A DNA stretch of 64,000 bases from Solidesulfovibrio carbinolicus (GTDB taxonomy: Bacteria > Desulfobacterota > Desulfovibrionia > Desulfovibrionales > Desulfovibrionaceae). The DNA lies in assembly GCF_004135975.1 (NCBI RefSeq), contig NZ_CP026538.1:3658001-3722000 (forward strand), written 5' to 3'. Of this stretch, positions 35,319 to 44,161 are shown piece by piece. The notes beneath the pieces were generated by a model. That model was not told where the DNA came from. It worked only from the letters and a program-made list of their open reading frames with translations, and made no database searches. Every line of letters starts with the position of its first letter. The first letter of the stretch is position 1. The translations under genes were made by a program, and so were the position numbers.

Positions 35319-35942
35319 ATGCGCCGCATCGCCACGCTTCCAGCCGTCGTCGCCGTCCTGGCCGCCCTGGCCTTGGCCGCCCCGGCCCCGGCTCCGGCCG
35401 CCGCCCCCCTGCCGCCGGGGCTGGCCGCCAACATTTTCGAGGTCCCCCACCTGCCGCCCACGGACAGCAACCTCGCCGTGGCCGTGGGCAGTCCCATGCC
35501 CGACTTCGACCTGCCGACCGTAACCGGCGGCCGGGTCAAGCTCTCGGACTACCTCGGCAAGAAAAACCTCGTCATTTCCTTCGTGCCCGCCGCATGGACG
35601 CCGGTGTGCTCCGGCCAGTGGCCCGGCTACAACATCGCCCAGGACATCTTCGAGGAAAACGACGCCGCCCTTGTCGGCATCACCGTGGACAACATCCCCA
35701 CCCTCTACGCCTGGACCCGACAAATGGGCGACCTGTGGTTCCCCGTGGCCTCGGACTTCTGGCCCCACGGCAGCCTGGCCCAAAAGCTCGGCATCCTGCG
35801 CAGCGACGGCGTCTCCGAACGGGCGCTGTTTTTGGTGGACAAAAAAGGCGTGATCCGCTTCATTGATGTGCATGACATCAACGCCAGGCCGGACCTCGGC
35901 CCGCTGCTCGAAGCCATGGCCAAGGTGCAGGCCGAAAAATAA
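35319..35942 (+). CDS. Periplasmic peroxiredoxin-like (AhpC/TSA) protein
   Basis: 207 residues. Signal peptide (~1-29), then GSPMPDFDLPTVTGGRVKLSDYLG, the usual start of the AhpC/TSA fold. The peroxidatic-type Cys97 sits in AAWTPVCSGQ (compare DFTPVCTTE of peroxiredoxins). No clear resolving Cys is visible, so it would be a 1-Cys type or use the neighbouring CPFC redoxin. Co-directional, 25 nt after that gene. Confidence 0.85.
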   Translation: MRRIATLPAVVAVLAALALAAPAPAPAAAPLPPGLAANIFEVPHLPPTDSNLAVAVGSPMPDFDLPTVTGGRVKLSDYLGKKNLVISFVPAAWTPVCSGQWPGYNIAQDIFEENDAALVGITVDNIPTLYAWTRQMGDLWFPVASDFWPHGSLAQKLGILRSDGVSERALFLVDKKGVIRFIDVHDINARPDLGPLLEAMAKVQAEK

Positions 35943-36117
35943 CGGCCGCGCCAGACCATCGCCCGACATGCGGAGGCGATGTTGCGCCCGCCGACCAACC
36001 GCCCAGGCCCTTGCTGCTTGGGCCGGGCGGCGCAATTCCAGACCGGCGTTGGCCAAAATGCCGACCGCCCCCGCGTGAGGGGAACCCGCACCATCGCATA
36101 AAAGGAATGGAGGACGT

Positions 36118-36693
36118 ATGAAATCGCTCAAAGGCTCGAAGACCGAAAAGAACATCCTCATCGCCTTCTCCGGCGAATCCCAGGCCAGAAACCGCTACAC
36201 CTACTTTGCCTCGGTGGCCAAAAAAGAAGGCTACGAGCAGATTTCCGCCATCTTCACCGAAACCGCCGACCAGGAAAAAGAACACGCCAAACGCCTGTTC
36301 AAATACCTCGAAGGCGGCGAAGTGGAAATCACCGCCGCCTTCCCGGCCGGCGTCATCGCCAGCACCGTGGACAACCTCCTCGAAGCCGCCGGCGGCGAAT
36401 CCTACGAGGAAAACGACATGTATCCTTCCTTTGCCGCCATCGCCGACGAGGAAGGCTACCCCGAAGTGGCCGACACCTTCCGCCACATCGCCAAGGCCGA
36501 AGGCTTCCACAAACGCCGCTACGCCGCCCTGGCCGACAACATCAAAAACGGCAAGGTCTTCAAGCGCGACGGCAAGCTGCTCTGGCGCTGCCGCAACTGC
36601 GGCTACCCCATGGAAAGCGACCACGCCCCGGACAAATGCCCGGCCTGCGAACACCCCAAGGCCTACTTCGAGATCGCGCCCGAGAATTGGTAG
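36118..36693 (+). CDS. rbr: Rubrerythrin
   Basis: 191 residues, GGAGG upstream of the ATG. N-terminal ferritin-like di-iron domain (Glu20 in SGESQARNRY, then ETADQEKEHAKR and EEGYPEVADTFRHIAKAE giving the ExxH ligands) and a C-terminal rubredoxin domain with Cys158, Cys161, Cys174 and Cys177. Cytoplasmic NADH-linked peroxidase that protects anaerobes from H2O2. Last gene of the redoxin cluster, 175 nt after the peroxiredoxin, probably with its own promoter. Confidence 0.96.
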   Translation: MKSLKGSKTEKNILIAFSGESQARNRYTYFASVAKKEGYEQISAIFTETADQEKEHAKRLFKYLEGGEVEITAAFPAGVIASTVDNLLEAAGGESYEENDMYPSFAAIADEEGYPEVADTFRHIAKAEGFHKRRYAALADNIKNGKVFKRDGKLLWRCRNCGYPMESDHAPDKCPACEHPKAYFEIAPENW

Positions 36694-36703
36694 TAGTATT
36701 TGA

Positions 36704-36740
36704 AGATGCCTCCGGCGGCCGGGGGGCTCAGCCCCCCGGA
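36704..36740 (+). repeat. 3'-end palindromic repeat, copy C
   Basis: GATGCCTCCGGCGGCC then CCGGGGGGCTCAGCCCCCCGG, starting 11 nt after the rubrerythrin stop and oriented with that gene. Probable terminator and member of the dispersed family. Confidence 0.8.
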
Positions 36741-36806
36741 CCCCCGACATGGGGGTTGGACGGTCCGGCGGAGGTTTGATCGGCGGGCCTTGGCCCGAGA
36801 GAAGAC

Positions 36807-36873
36807 GGGGGCTGAAATCGGCGTTTGCCGTCAGGCGGAAGCCGCCCGACGGCAAACGCCGATTTCAGCCCCC
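36807..36873. repeat. Long perfect inverted repeat 1
   Basis: A 26-bp arm beginning GGGGGCTGAAATCGGC (36807-36832) is matched perfectly by 36848-36873, with a 15-nt centre that itself pairs (GGCGG/CCGCC). Non-coding, between convergent genes; could extrude as a cruciform or fold as RNA on either strand. Confidence 0.85.
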
Positions 36874-36882
36874 AACTCGCCA

Positions 36883-36936
36883 GCGAAGCGGGCGGATTTG
36901 CGCGATCAAAGCCTCGCGCAAATCCGCCCGCTTCGC
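36883..36936. repeat. Long perfect inverted repeat 2 with T-rich tail
   Basis: A 23-bp arm beginning GCGAAGCGGGCGGATT (36883-36905) is matched perfectly by 36914-36936 with an 8-nt loop, followed by ATTTTTG, so it may also act as a terminator on the plus strand. Its arm resembles that of the hairpin at 60847. Confidence 0.85.
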
Positions 36937-36990
36937 ATTTTTGTGCGCCCGTTAAGCGCCCCCTTCCCTTACCACCCCCATCCGGGGTTT

Positions 36991-37030
36991 CCAAAGGGGG
37001 TCGCCCCCTTTGGCCGCCGGAGGCACTCTT
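36991..37030 (-). repeat. 3'-end palindromic repeat, copy D (variant stem)
   Basis: CCAAAGGGGG/CCCCCTTTGG stem with TCG loop, followed by GCCGCCGGAGGCACTCTT. On the minus strand it follows the deacetylase stop (37047). The core matches the family but the stem sequence differs by compensating changes. Confidence 0.7.
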
Positions 37031-37046
37031 CCCTCTTCGCTGCTCC

Positions 37047-38192
37047 CTACTTGCCCTGGGGCAGGTAGTACTTGCCATCGCGCAACACGCCTGTTTTACG
37101 AACAAAATCGCCCAATTCCCCGAGGGTGACGTAAGCGATTTCCTTGTCTGCGGCGAGCAGCGGCAGCAGGGCTTTCCATTGTTCGTTGGTGAACTCGTCA
37201 GGGCCGTGTGAGTAGAGGCACAGGACGCCGCCGACTTCTTTGATTTTTTTAAGGAAGCTGGCGACCTTGGCGGCAAACTGGGGCGAGGCGGGGTCCGTGC
37301 CGAAGGCGTCGCGAGGTTTGACGGCGTAGATGCGGTAGAGGTCGTAGCCGCCGGGCGCGCCCAGGGCGGCGTTGCCGGCGGTGCCGACACGGCCGCAGGT
37401 CAGTCCCAGTTCGCTGGTGACCTGTCGCGAGGCGGCGTCGGAGACGAGAAACGGGTAGACCATGGCTTTGACGGCGTAGCCGGGCAGGCCGGCGGCGATA
37501 TCTTCGTCGGCCCCCTGGATTTCGTAGCGGGCGTGGGCCGGGATATCGACGAACAACGGCGCGAAGCCGTTTTTAAAAAAAATGTCGGTCTTGTCGCGCT
37601 CGGCCAGGAACCGGGACTGGATGTTGGCGTAGTACGGGTCGCCGAGTTCGGCCGCGACGCCGCGCACGTTGTTTAAGGCATCGGTGAGCTGGCGCAGGGT
37701 CGGATGGCGGCCATTTTCGGCGAGATCCAGTTCGGCCAGGGGTTTGGGGTTGTCATCAACAATGAGGCGCAGGACCTTGGCCTGGCTGTCCACGGCGGCG
37801 TAGGCCGATTTGGCCTGGGGACTGAAGAAGCGCAGTTTGATGACGCCCGACGGGGCCACGGGCACGTGGTCGCGGGTATGGTTGGCGATCTCGTGGCCCT
37901 TGGCCACGCGGGCGGCCATGGCGGCGTAGTCGGCCGGCGTGGCCTTGGCGGTATTAAGGGCCAGGGTGGTCTTCATGCCAAAGGCGTCGGCGTCGTCGGC
38001 GAGCTGGCCCCACAGGTCGAGGTTGGGCAGGTCGTCGATGATGAGGTTGACGTAGGCGCGGGGGCCTTTGCCGGGCAGGGGGACGCCCCGGGTGGCGTCG
38101 GACAGGCCTTGGGCCGGGGCGGCGGCGGCCAAGGCGAAAAGGAGCAAGCAGGCGAGAACGCCGCCGAGGATATGGTGGCCGATGCGGGGCAC
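37047..38192 (-). CDS. Polysaccharide deacetylase (NodB/CE4-like), exported
   Basis: 381 residues from a GTG at 38192, supported by GGAGG 7 nt upstream; an in-frame opening far upstream is only the shadow of the next gene. Signal peptide ~1-28. NodB-like residues are visible: Asp-Asp in LIIDDLPN (53-54) and the His-Thr-x-x-His motif in NHTRDH (105-109), so it may be active, unlike two other deacetylase-like parts of this operon. C-terminal GGVLCLYSHGPDEFT recurs in the 1619-aa protein. Last gene of the five-gene exopolysaccharide operon; likely trims acetyl groups from the polymer. Confidence 0.8.
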   Translation of the reverse strand: MPRIGHHILGGVLACLLLFALAAAAPAQGLSDATRGVPLPGKGPRAYVNLIIDDLPNLDLWGQLADDADAFGMKTTLALNTAKATPADYAAMAARVAKGHEIANHTRDHVPVAPSGVIKLRFFSPQAKSAYAAVDSQAKVLRLIVDDNPKPLAELDLAENGRHPTLRQLTDALNNVRGVAAELGDPYYANIQSRFLAERDKTDIFFKNGFAPLFVDIPAHARYEIQGADEDIAAGLPGYAVKAMVYPFLVSDAASRQVTSELGLTCGRVGTAGNAALGAPGGYDLYRIYAVKPRDAFGTDPASPQFAAKVASFLKKIKEVGGVLCLYSHGPDEFTNEQWKALLPLLAADKEIAYVTLGELGDFVRKTGVLRDGKYYLPQGK

Positions 38193-38209
38193 GGACAGAC
38201 CTCCGAAGG

Positions 38210-39298
38210 TCAGTGTTTGAGGTTGGCGAGCCAGGTGAAAAGCGCCGGGGAGTTGCCGCCCAGCCGCCAGACGGCCAGACGGGAGAAGCCGGCGTTTTGG
38301 GCGGCCTGCCACAGCGTGGCGAAGGTCGCGGCGTCGGCGTGCCAGACTTCGTGTTCCTTGCCGGCCGGGTCGCGGTAGCGGGTGACGAGGTAGCCGTCGG
38401 GGTCGGAACGGGTCGGGGCGGCCCCTTTCTGGGCGATGAGGCTGGCGGCGTCGGACTCGGTGAGTTGCTTGGCGGCCTTGGCCTCGGTCCAGTCGAAGCC
38501 GCCGGTGGCCAGGGCCAGGGCGGTGGCGTCGAGCAGGCCGATGGCGCGAAGGGATTTGGCTTGTTCGGCCAGGAAGGCGGGGGTGGCCTTTGGGCCGGGG
38601 CCGGAGTGGGAGCCGAACAGGTTGTAGCCCATGAGCACGTAGGCCGGGCCGGCCGGCAGGGGCGCGGCCAGGAAGCGGCGCTGGGGTTGGAGCACCACCG
38701 AGACGGCCAGCCCCTTGGCCGTGGCGGCCGGGTAGAGTTCGGCTATGAAGGCGCAAAAATCCGGCCAGTCGGCGGCGGCCACGTTTTCGTAGTCGATCTC
38801 GATGCCGGCGAAGCGGGAGCGTCCGGCCAGGGTGAGGAGATCGGCGATATGGGCGGTCCGGGCGGCCGGGGCGCCGACGAGGCGGCGCACCAGCTCGGGG
38901 TCCTTGAGTTTGTTGCCCTTGCCTGTGGGGGTGGCGATGTCGTTGACCACGGTGAGAAAGGCCGGGGTCGGGCCGAAGACCCGGGCCACGTCGGAGCCGA
39001 TGGCGGCGGCCCAGGCCGGGGCCAGGGCGGGTTTGCCGGCCTCGTCGAAGTAGGCGGCAAAGACGCGCACGGTGTCGAACAGACCGGGGTGGGCGCGCCA
39101 TTCGGCCAGCCCCCGGGCCAGATCCCAGTCGGCAATCCAGCAGGACAGGCGGTCATTGACGAGGGACGCAGCGGCCCCGGCGGCGGGCCGGGACTGGGCC
39201 AAGGCCGGGCCGGCCGGGCGCACGCAGGCCAGCAGAAAAGCGGCCGCGAAAAGGGCCAGCGCCAGGGGAAACCCCTGGCGCATGGCCCGTTTGATCAT
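38210..39298 (-). CDS. GH18-like glycoside hydrolase lipoprotein
   Basis: 362 residues from the ATG at 39298, which overlaps the stop of the upstream gene (TGATG). Signal peptide with lipobox LLAC25. GH18-type barrel: FAGIEIDYENV carries the catalytic Glu171 of the DxxDxDxE-like motif (the first Asp is missing), and MGYNLFG matches the M-x-Y strand. The neighbouring genes suggest cleavage or editing of an amino-sugar polymer, the role of the PgaB C-terminal domain in poly-GlcNAc systems. Confidence 0.75.
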   Translation of the reverse strand: MIKRAMRQGFPLALALFAAAFLLACVRPAGPALAQSRPAAGAAASLVNDRLSCWIADWDLARGLAEWRAHPGLFDTVRVFAAYFDEAGKPALAPAWAAAIGSDVARVFGPTPAFLTVVNDIATPTGKGNKLKDPELVRRLVGAPAARTAHIADLLTLAGRSRFAGIEIDYENVAAADWPDFCAFIAELYPAATAKGLAVSVVLQPQRRFLAAPLPAGPAYVLMGYNLFGSHSGPGPKATPAFLAEQAKSLRAIGLLDATALALATGGFDWTEAKAAKQLTESDAASLIAQKGAAPTRSDPDGYLVTRYRDPAGKEHEVWHADAATFATLWQAAQNAGFSRLAVWRLGGNSPALFTWLANLKH

Positions 39299-42200
39299 CA
39301 GAAGGTGTAGCTTATTCCTGCCCATGCTTCGCTGAGGTTATAGTCTGGTGTGCTGAAGTAGGAGTACTTCAGCGACAGCTTTAACCTGTCGCGCATGGTG
39401 ATGTCCATGCCGGCGTTGGCGCGCCAGACTTCCCGCCAGCTGTTGTTGCGGTCGCTGGAGACGCCATAGCCGAGGCTGCCGTTGACGTTGAACCATTTGC
39501 TGGGCGCGTAGCCAAAGGAGCCGTAGGCCAGGTGGGTGGCCAGATCCTGGGGAGCCCAGTACTGGATGGGATTGCGGTCGCTGTTGGCGAACTGGAAGGC
39601 GTAGCCCATGGAGAACAGCGGGTACTCGATGAGGCGGCGCAGCAGCCGGCCGTCGATGGAGCCGGTGTTGTTGCCGTCGGTGCGCGAGATGCCGTGGGCG
39701 TTTATAAAGAGATCCCAGAAGTCGAGGATGCGGGTATGGGTGAAGATGCTCAACCGGTTGGCCATGATCTGGTCGGTGATGGCTTCCACGGTGTCGATGC
39801 GCTCGTGGGCGGCCTGCACTTCCCAGGTCCCGTCGATTTTGGCCCCCTTGGGCGCGATGGGGCCGTGGACGGTGGCCTGGCCGTTGACCCAGCCGCTGGG
39901 GCCGCCGTCGGTGGTGGTCAGCTGCCCTTGGAGTTCCAGCCAGTATTCCGGGTGGAAGAACCAGCGGCCGCCCACGGTGACGTCCTGGCCGCCCAGGGAT
40001 TGGGTGTAGCGCGAGTTGGCGATGTCGTAGAGATCCTCGGCCGACACTTCGCCGTTTTCAAAGGCGTTGGCGTAGGCTTTAAGGATGTAGCCCCGGCGTT
40101 GGTAGCTTTGGATGGACCACTCGACCAGGCCGACCTTGGCAAAGACCATGAGGTCGTCGCGGACGTGGTAGTTGCCGCCAAGCCCGGTCCACCAGTAGCG
40201 GCGGTTGTCGCTGTCCCACCAGGTGGTGGCCATGGCTTCGGCTTTGGGGCGCACCCGCAGTTCGGCCCGGAAGAGCTGCTCGGCGGCGCGCAGGCTGTCC
40301 GGGGCCATGGCCATGGCCTGCTGGGCCAGATGCAGGGCTGTTGGGTCGTCGTAGGCGTAGTAGGCGTTGACCGCCCGGTTGAAGGTCACTTCCGAGGGAT
40401 TAAGCCCCAGGGAGGCGGCTTCCTCAAAGTAGTTCTCGGCCTGTCCGGTCTGCTCCTGCCAGGAATAGACCTTGGCCAGCTCCAGGGAGACCTTACGCAT
40501 GGGGTCGGCCTCGCGCAGCCAGGTTTGCAAGGCAGCGGCGTCCATGGCCGGGGAAACGGCCTTGGAGCCGATCTGGCGCGGATTGGCCACTGGCGTCCAG
40601 AATCCTTCGGGGCCGAGTTCAAAGGCCATGGGGAAGGTCTCGGCCACCACCTTCTGATACGGGGCGTACTCGCCGGTGAGCAGTTCCTCGGGCGCGGCCC
40701 CGCCGGGGTAGAAGAAGACGGGCCGGGTCTGTCCAAGGATCTCGCCCTTGGGGTCCAGGGCGGCCAGCCGGGCCTTGAGGCGCGCCCCGGCGTCGCCGGC
40801 CTCGCCCGCCTCGGCTCCGGCGGCGTGCCACAGGCTCATCTTGCCGCCGCCAGGGGCGGTGACCCTTGGCGGATTGTGGTCGGTAAGCGCCAGGGACCAG
40901 CGGCCGGTCTGGCGCAGGCGGGCCACCAGCGCGGCGTCGGGCAGATACGGCGTGCCCGGGACCAAAGATTCGCCGCCCACCACCAGCACGGCCTTCCCGC
41001 CCACGGCAGCCAATTCGCCGTCGATTTTCTCCAGCACGGCGGCGTCGGTGCGGTCCACGATGAGGACCACGGCCGGCGGCGTGTTGCCGGTCTTTTCCTT
41101 GCGGGCTTCATCGCCCACGGGGCGGGCGGCCAGTTCGTCGACGCCAAGGAACATGCCGCCGACGCCGGCCACGGCCCGGATGTGGTCAATCATCTGGGAC
41201 AGGCGCACCTTGCCCGGCGCTTCGGCGTCGCGCACGTCGGCGTAGTAGAGGCACAGCACGCCGCTGCCCGGGCCGAACTCATGGAGCTTTTCGAGCACCG
41301 GATAGGCCGGCCGGAAAGCATGGTCGCCGGCGGCGGCAATGGCGAACTTGAGCTGGGCCGGGGCGTCGTCCGGCGCGGCCTCGCGCAGGGCCTTGGCCAC
41401 CTTGTAGGCTTTGTCGGCCTTGCCGCTGAGCTGGTAGACGCTCAAAAGCCCCCGAAGCGAGGAGAGTTGATGGGGGTTTCTCGCCAGGATGGCCTGAAAA
41501 TGCTCCTCGGCCTCGAGGAACTTCTCCTGATCCAGGAGTACCCGACCAAGCATGTTCTGCATGGTCAGGGAGTCGGGATCAAGTTCGAGAGCGCGGCGCG
41601 AGTAGCCTTCGCAAGCCGGCAGATCCTTGGCGAATTCGGCGGCTTCGGCGGCCAGGCGCAGCAGTTCCCGGTCCTTGGGCGACTGGGCCAGCCCGACTTC
41701 GGCCAGGCGAATGGCTTCGGGGTAGTCGCCCTGGGCCGAGGAGGCTTCGCACACAAGCGCCCCCAAGGTCGGATCAGCCGAGGCGGCGTAGGCGTTGCCA
41801 AGGGCGGCGACGGTCTGGGCGTAGCGGCTCTGACGAGAAAGCGCCCGGCCAAGTCCATTGAGGTAGTCGAGGGAATTGGGATTTTGGGCCAGGAGCTTGC
41901 GGTAGAGGGCCTCGGCTCCGGCCGGATCGCCCAGTTCCAGGCGCACCACGGCGGCGGTTCCGAAAACGGCCCGGTCGCCCTTGGCCACTTGGGCGTCGTA
42001 CCAGGAGGCGTACTGGCGGGCTTCGGCGAAACGGACATCATCAACAAGCAGGCTAATGACGCGAAGACGCATGGCGTCGTCGGCCGGGGCCAGGGCCAGG
42101 CAGCGTTGGAAGTGGTTCAGCGCCTGGGCCTTGTCGCCGTCTAGGAAGGCGAATTCGCCCAGGGCGTAGTCGCGGTCAAAGGGCGACGCGCCAGCCAGGG

Positions 42201-44157
42201 CCTGGGTGAGAAGCGCCTGGGCCTCGGCGGTCTGGCCCTGGCGTTTCTTGACCAGGGCGAGGTAGAGCCGGGCCGGATTGAGGGACGGGTCGGCCCCCAG
42301 GGCGGCGGTGAGCATGGTCGAGGCCTCGGCCAGCCGTCCGGCCCGCCACAGGGCCTTGCCGGCCTCGGCCTGGACGGCGGCCAGGGCCTTGGGCGCAACC
42401 CCGGCGGCCCAGGCCGGCGGAGTCAGGAAGAAAAAGCCGCCGAAGTTTCGCTGTTCGGCCAGGGTGCGGATGATTCGCAGGTACAGTTCGCGGGCCAGGG
42501 CCGGGGTAAGCGCGCCCTTGACCGGCTTCCCGTCGGCGTTGAATCCGGCCACGGCGGCCTGACCCAGGCCGGCGGCGGACAGTCCGGCCAGGGCGCGCAG
42601 CTTGTCCAGGGCCATGGGGACCTGGCCGTTTTGCAGGCCGGCCATGGCGGCCAGCAGGTCGGCGTAGGGGCCCGCCGGCAGGCCCGGGGCCAGCTTGGCC
42701 ACCAGATCCCAGCGGTTCTGGGCGGCCAGACTCCAGGCCAGCCCAAGCTGGTTCACTTCCGGGGCCTGGGATTTAAGCATGGCCATGGCCTCGCCCACCC
42801 TGCCCTGCTCGATCAAAAGCGGCACGACCCGGGCCACCAGGGGATCGTTGGCCCCCAGGCCGTCGGCCAGGGCTTCCTTCCAAAAGGCCAGGGCGGCGTC
42901 GTAGCGGTGAGCGGCCCACATGCGCCAGCCCACGTCGCGCATGATTTCAGGCTTGATGTCCATGCCCTCGACCAGGGCGCGCAGGTCGGCCACCATCTTG
43001 GCCGAATCGCCGGACTGGCCGAGCTTGGTCACCATGAGGTTGGCCAGTTCGATGAACTGGTCGCGGAAGGGGCGGCGGTTTTTAATGCGGGCCAGGTTTT
43101 CGGCGGCTTCGCCGTAGCGGCCGCCGTTTAAGGCAATAAGGGCCCGGCCGAAATTGAGGCCGTCCTGATCCGGGGCGTCGGCCAGGGAGGCGGCGAACTT
43201 TTCGGCCGCCTCGGCCTGGCCCGAAGCGGTCAGGGCCAAGAGGTACTGGCCTTGGAGCACGGCGCTGTTCGGGTCGAACTGCAGGCTTTTTTCCAGGAAA
43301 TCGGACGCGCGCTTGTAGTCCTTGGCAGCCAGGCGGGCGTCGGCGATCCAGGCGGCCCAGCGGCCGACGTCGGGGGCGTTGCGCCAGTCCTTTTCCCACA
43401 GATCGGCGGCGGCGGCCTGCTGGCCCTGGTTGTAGAGCACCCAGCCCAGTTCGCCGGCCACGGCCACCTTGTCATAGCCGTTGTCCCCGGCCTGCTCCAG
43501 GAGCTTTTGGGCCACGGCCAGCTTTTGCTCGGCCAGCATGTCCTTGCCGGCATGGAACTGCAGGGCTCCAAGCACGGCCTTGGCCGGCCCCTGGGCCTGC
43601 GCCCCGGCCAGCTCGGCCATGGCGGCCGGATCGCCCGAGGCGTAGCCGGCGGTCAGCCGGGCCATGGCCTGGCCCTGGGGCGAGGCCGGGGTCCAGGCGG
43701 CCAGAAAGCGGCGCAGATCGGCCTTGGCCCCGGGGCGGGTGAGCAGATCGGCGACAAGCGCCCCGGCCGTGCCGTCGTTTAAGCCGGCGGCGTAACGGGC
43801 CAGAGCCGGGTCCTTGCCGCCGGCCTTTTCGTCCAGCCGCAGGAGGGCCGACAGGGCCAGGACATTGGTTTCGATGTTGTCCGGCTCGACCTTGAGGGCC
43901 ACGGCCAGGGTCTGCATGGCCCCGGCATAGTCCTTGACTTTGATTTGCAGGGAAGCCTTCTGGTTCCACAGGGGTGGATAGGCCGGGTCCTGGGACAGGG
44001 CCTGGTTGACCATGTCCATGGCCTGGTCGAGCTGGCCCCGGGCAGCCGCCTGCTGGGATTGGCGCAACAGCGTCACCACCGAAACGTCGGCGGCCAGGGC
44101 GGTTGTCGGGGCGGCCAGGGTCAGCGCCAGGGTGAGGACAATATTCTTGAGTGCCAT
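39298..44157 (-). CDS. TPR / deacetylase-like / outer-membrane barrel exopolysaccharide export protein
   Basis: 1619 residues. Signal peptide to Ala22. Residues ~25-900 are TPR-type repeats (for example YPPLWNQKASLQIKVKDYAGA). Residues ~950-1240 look like a degenerate NodB deacetylase fold (GVLCLYYADVRD, MFLGVDELA, ALTDHNPPR, YPGGAAPEEL). From ~1320 to the terminal GISYTF the strands alternate and end in Phe, an outer-membrane beta-barrel. TPR plus barrel is the design of PgaA and PelB, which carry the polymer through the periplasm and outer membrane; the internal deacetylase-like domain is not usual for those proteins. Starts 4 nt after the upstream stop. Confidence 0.8.
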   Translation of the reverse strand: MALKNIVLTLALTLAAPTTALAADVSVVTLLRQSQQAAARGQLDQAMDMVNQALSQDPAYPPLWNQKASLQIKVKDYAGAMQTLAVALKVEPDNIETNVLALSALLRLDEKAGGKDPALARYAAGLNDGTAGALVADLLTRPGAKADLRRFLAAWTPASPQGQAMARLTAGYASGDPAAMAELAGAQAQGPAKAVLGALQFHAGKDMLAEQKLAVAQKLLEQAGDNGYDKVAVAGELGWVLYNQGQQAAAADLWEKDWRNAPDVGRWAAWIADARLAAKDYKRASDFLEKSLQFDPNSAVLQGQYLLALTASGQAEAAEKFAASLADAPDQDGLNFGRALIALNGGRYGEAAENLARIKNRRPFRDQFIELANLMVTKLGQSGDSAKMVADLRALVEGMDIKPEIMRDVGWRMWAAHRYDAALAFWKEALADGLGANDPLVARVVPLLIEQGRVGEAMAMLKSQAPEVNQLGLAWSLAAQNRWDLVAKLAPGLPAGPYADLLAAMAGLQNGQVPMALDKLRALAGLSAAGLGQAAVAGFNADGKPVKGALTPALARELYLRIIRTLAEQRNFGGFFFLTPPAWAAGVAPKALAAVQAEAGKALWRAGRLAEASTMLTAALGADPSLNPARLYLALVKKRQGQTAEAQALLTQALAGASPFDRDYALGEFAFLDGDKAQALNHFQRCLALAPADDAMRLRVISLLVDDVRFAEARQYASWYDAQVAKGDRAVFGTAAVVRLELGDPAGAEALYRKLLAQNPNSLDYLNGLGRALSRQSRYAQTVAALGNAYAASADPTLGALVCEASSAQGDYPEAIRLAEVGLAQSPKDRELLRLAAEAAEFAKDLPACEGYSRRALELDPDSLTMQNMLGRVLLDQEKFLEAEEHFQAILARNPHQLSSLRGLLSVYQLSGKADKAYKVAKALREAAPDDAPAQLKFAIAAAGDHAFRPAYPVLEKLHEFGPGSGVLCLYYADVRDAEAPGKVRLSQMIDHIRAVAGVGGMFLGVDELAARPVGDEARKEKTGNTPPAVVLIVDRTDAAVLEKIDGELAAVGGKAVLVVGGESLVPGTPYLPDAALVARLRQTGRWSLALTDHNPPRVTAPGGGKMSLWHAAGAEAGEAGDAGARLKARLAALDPKGEILGQTRPVFFYPGGAAPEELLTGEYAPYQKVVAETFPMAFELGPEGFWTPVANPRQIGSKAVSPAMDAAALQTWLREADPMRKVSLELAKVYSWQEQTGQAENYFEEAASLGLNPSEVTFNRAVNAYYAYDDPTALHLAQQAMAMAPDSLRAAEQLFRAELRVRPKAEAMATTWWDSDNRRYWWTGLGGNYHVRDDLMVFAKVGLVEWSIQSYQRRGYILKAYANAFENGEVSAEDLYDIANSRYTQSLGGQDVTVGGRWFFHPEYWLELQGQLTTTDGGPSGWVNGQATVHGPIAPKGAKIDGTWEVQAAHERIDTVEAITDQIMANRLSIFTHTRILDFWDLFINAHGISRTDGNNTGSIDGRLLRRLIEYPLFSMGYAFQFANSDRNPIQYWAPQDLATHLAYGSFGYAPSKWFNVNGSLGYGVSSDRNNSWREVWRANAGMDITMRDRLKLSLKYSYFSTPDYNLSEAWAGISYTF

Positions 44158-44161
44158 GGCG

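Noticed and set aside
37047-39101. 684-aa frame covering the deacetylase and part of the GH18 gene
   Set aside because: Its N-terminal part is an Arg/Pro-rich shadow; the GTG at 38192 with GGAGG gives the real gene.
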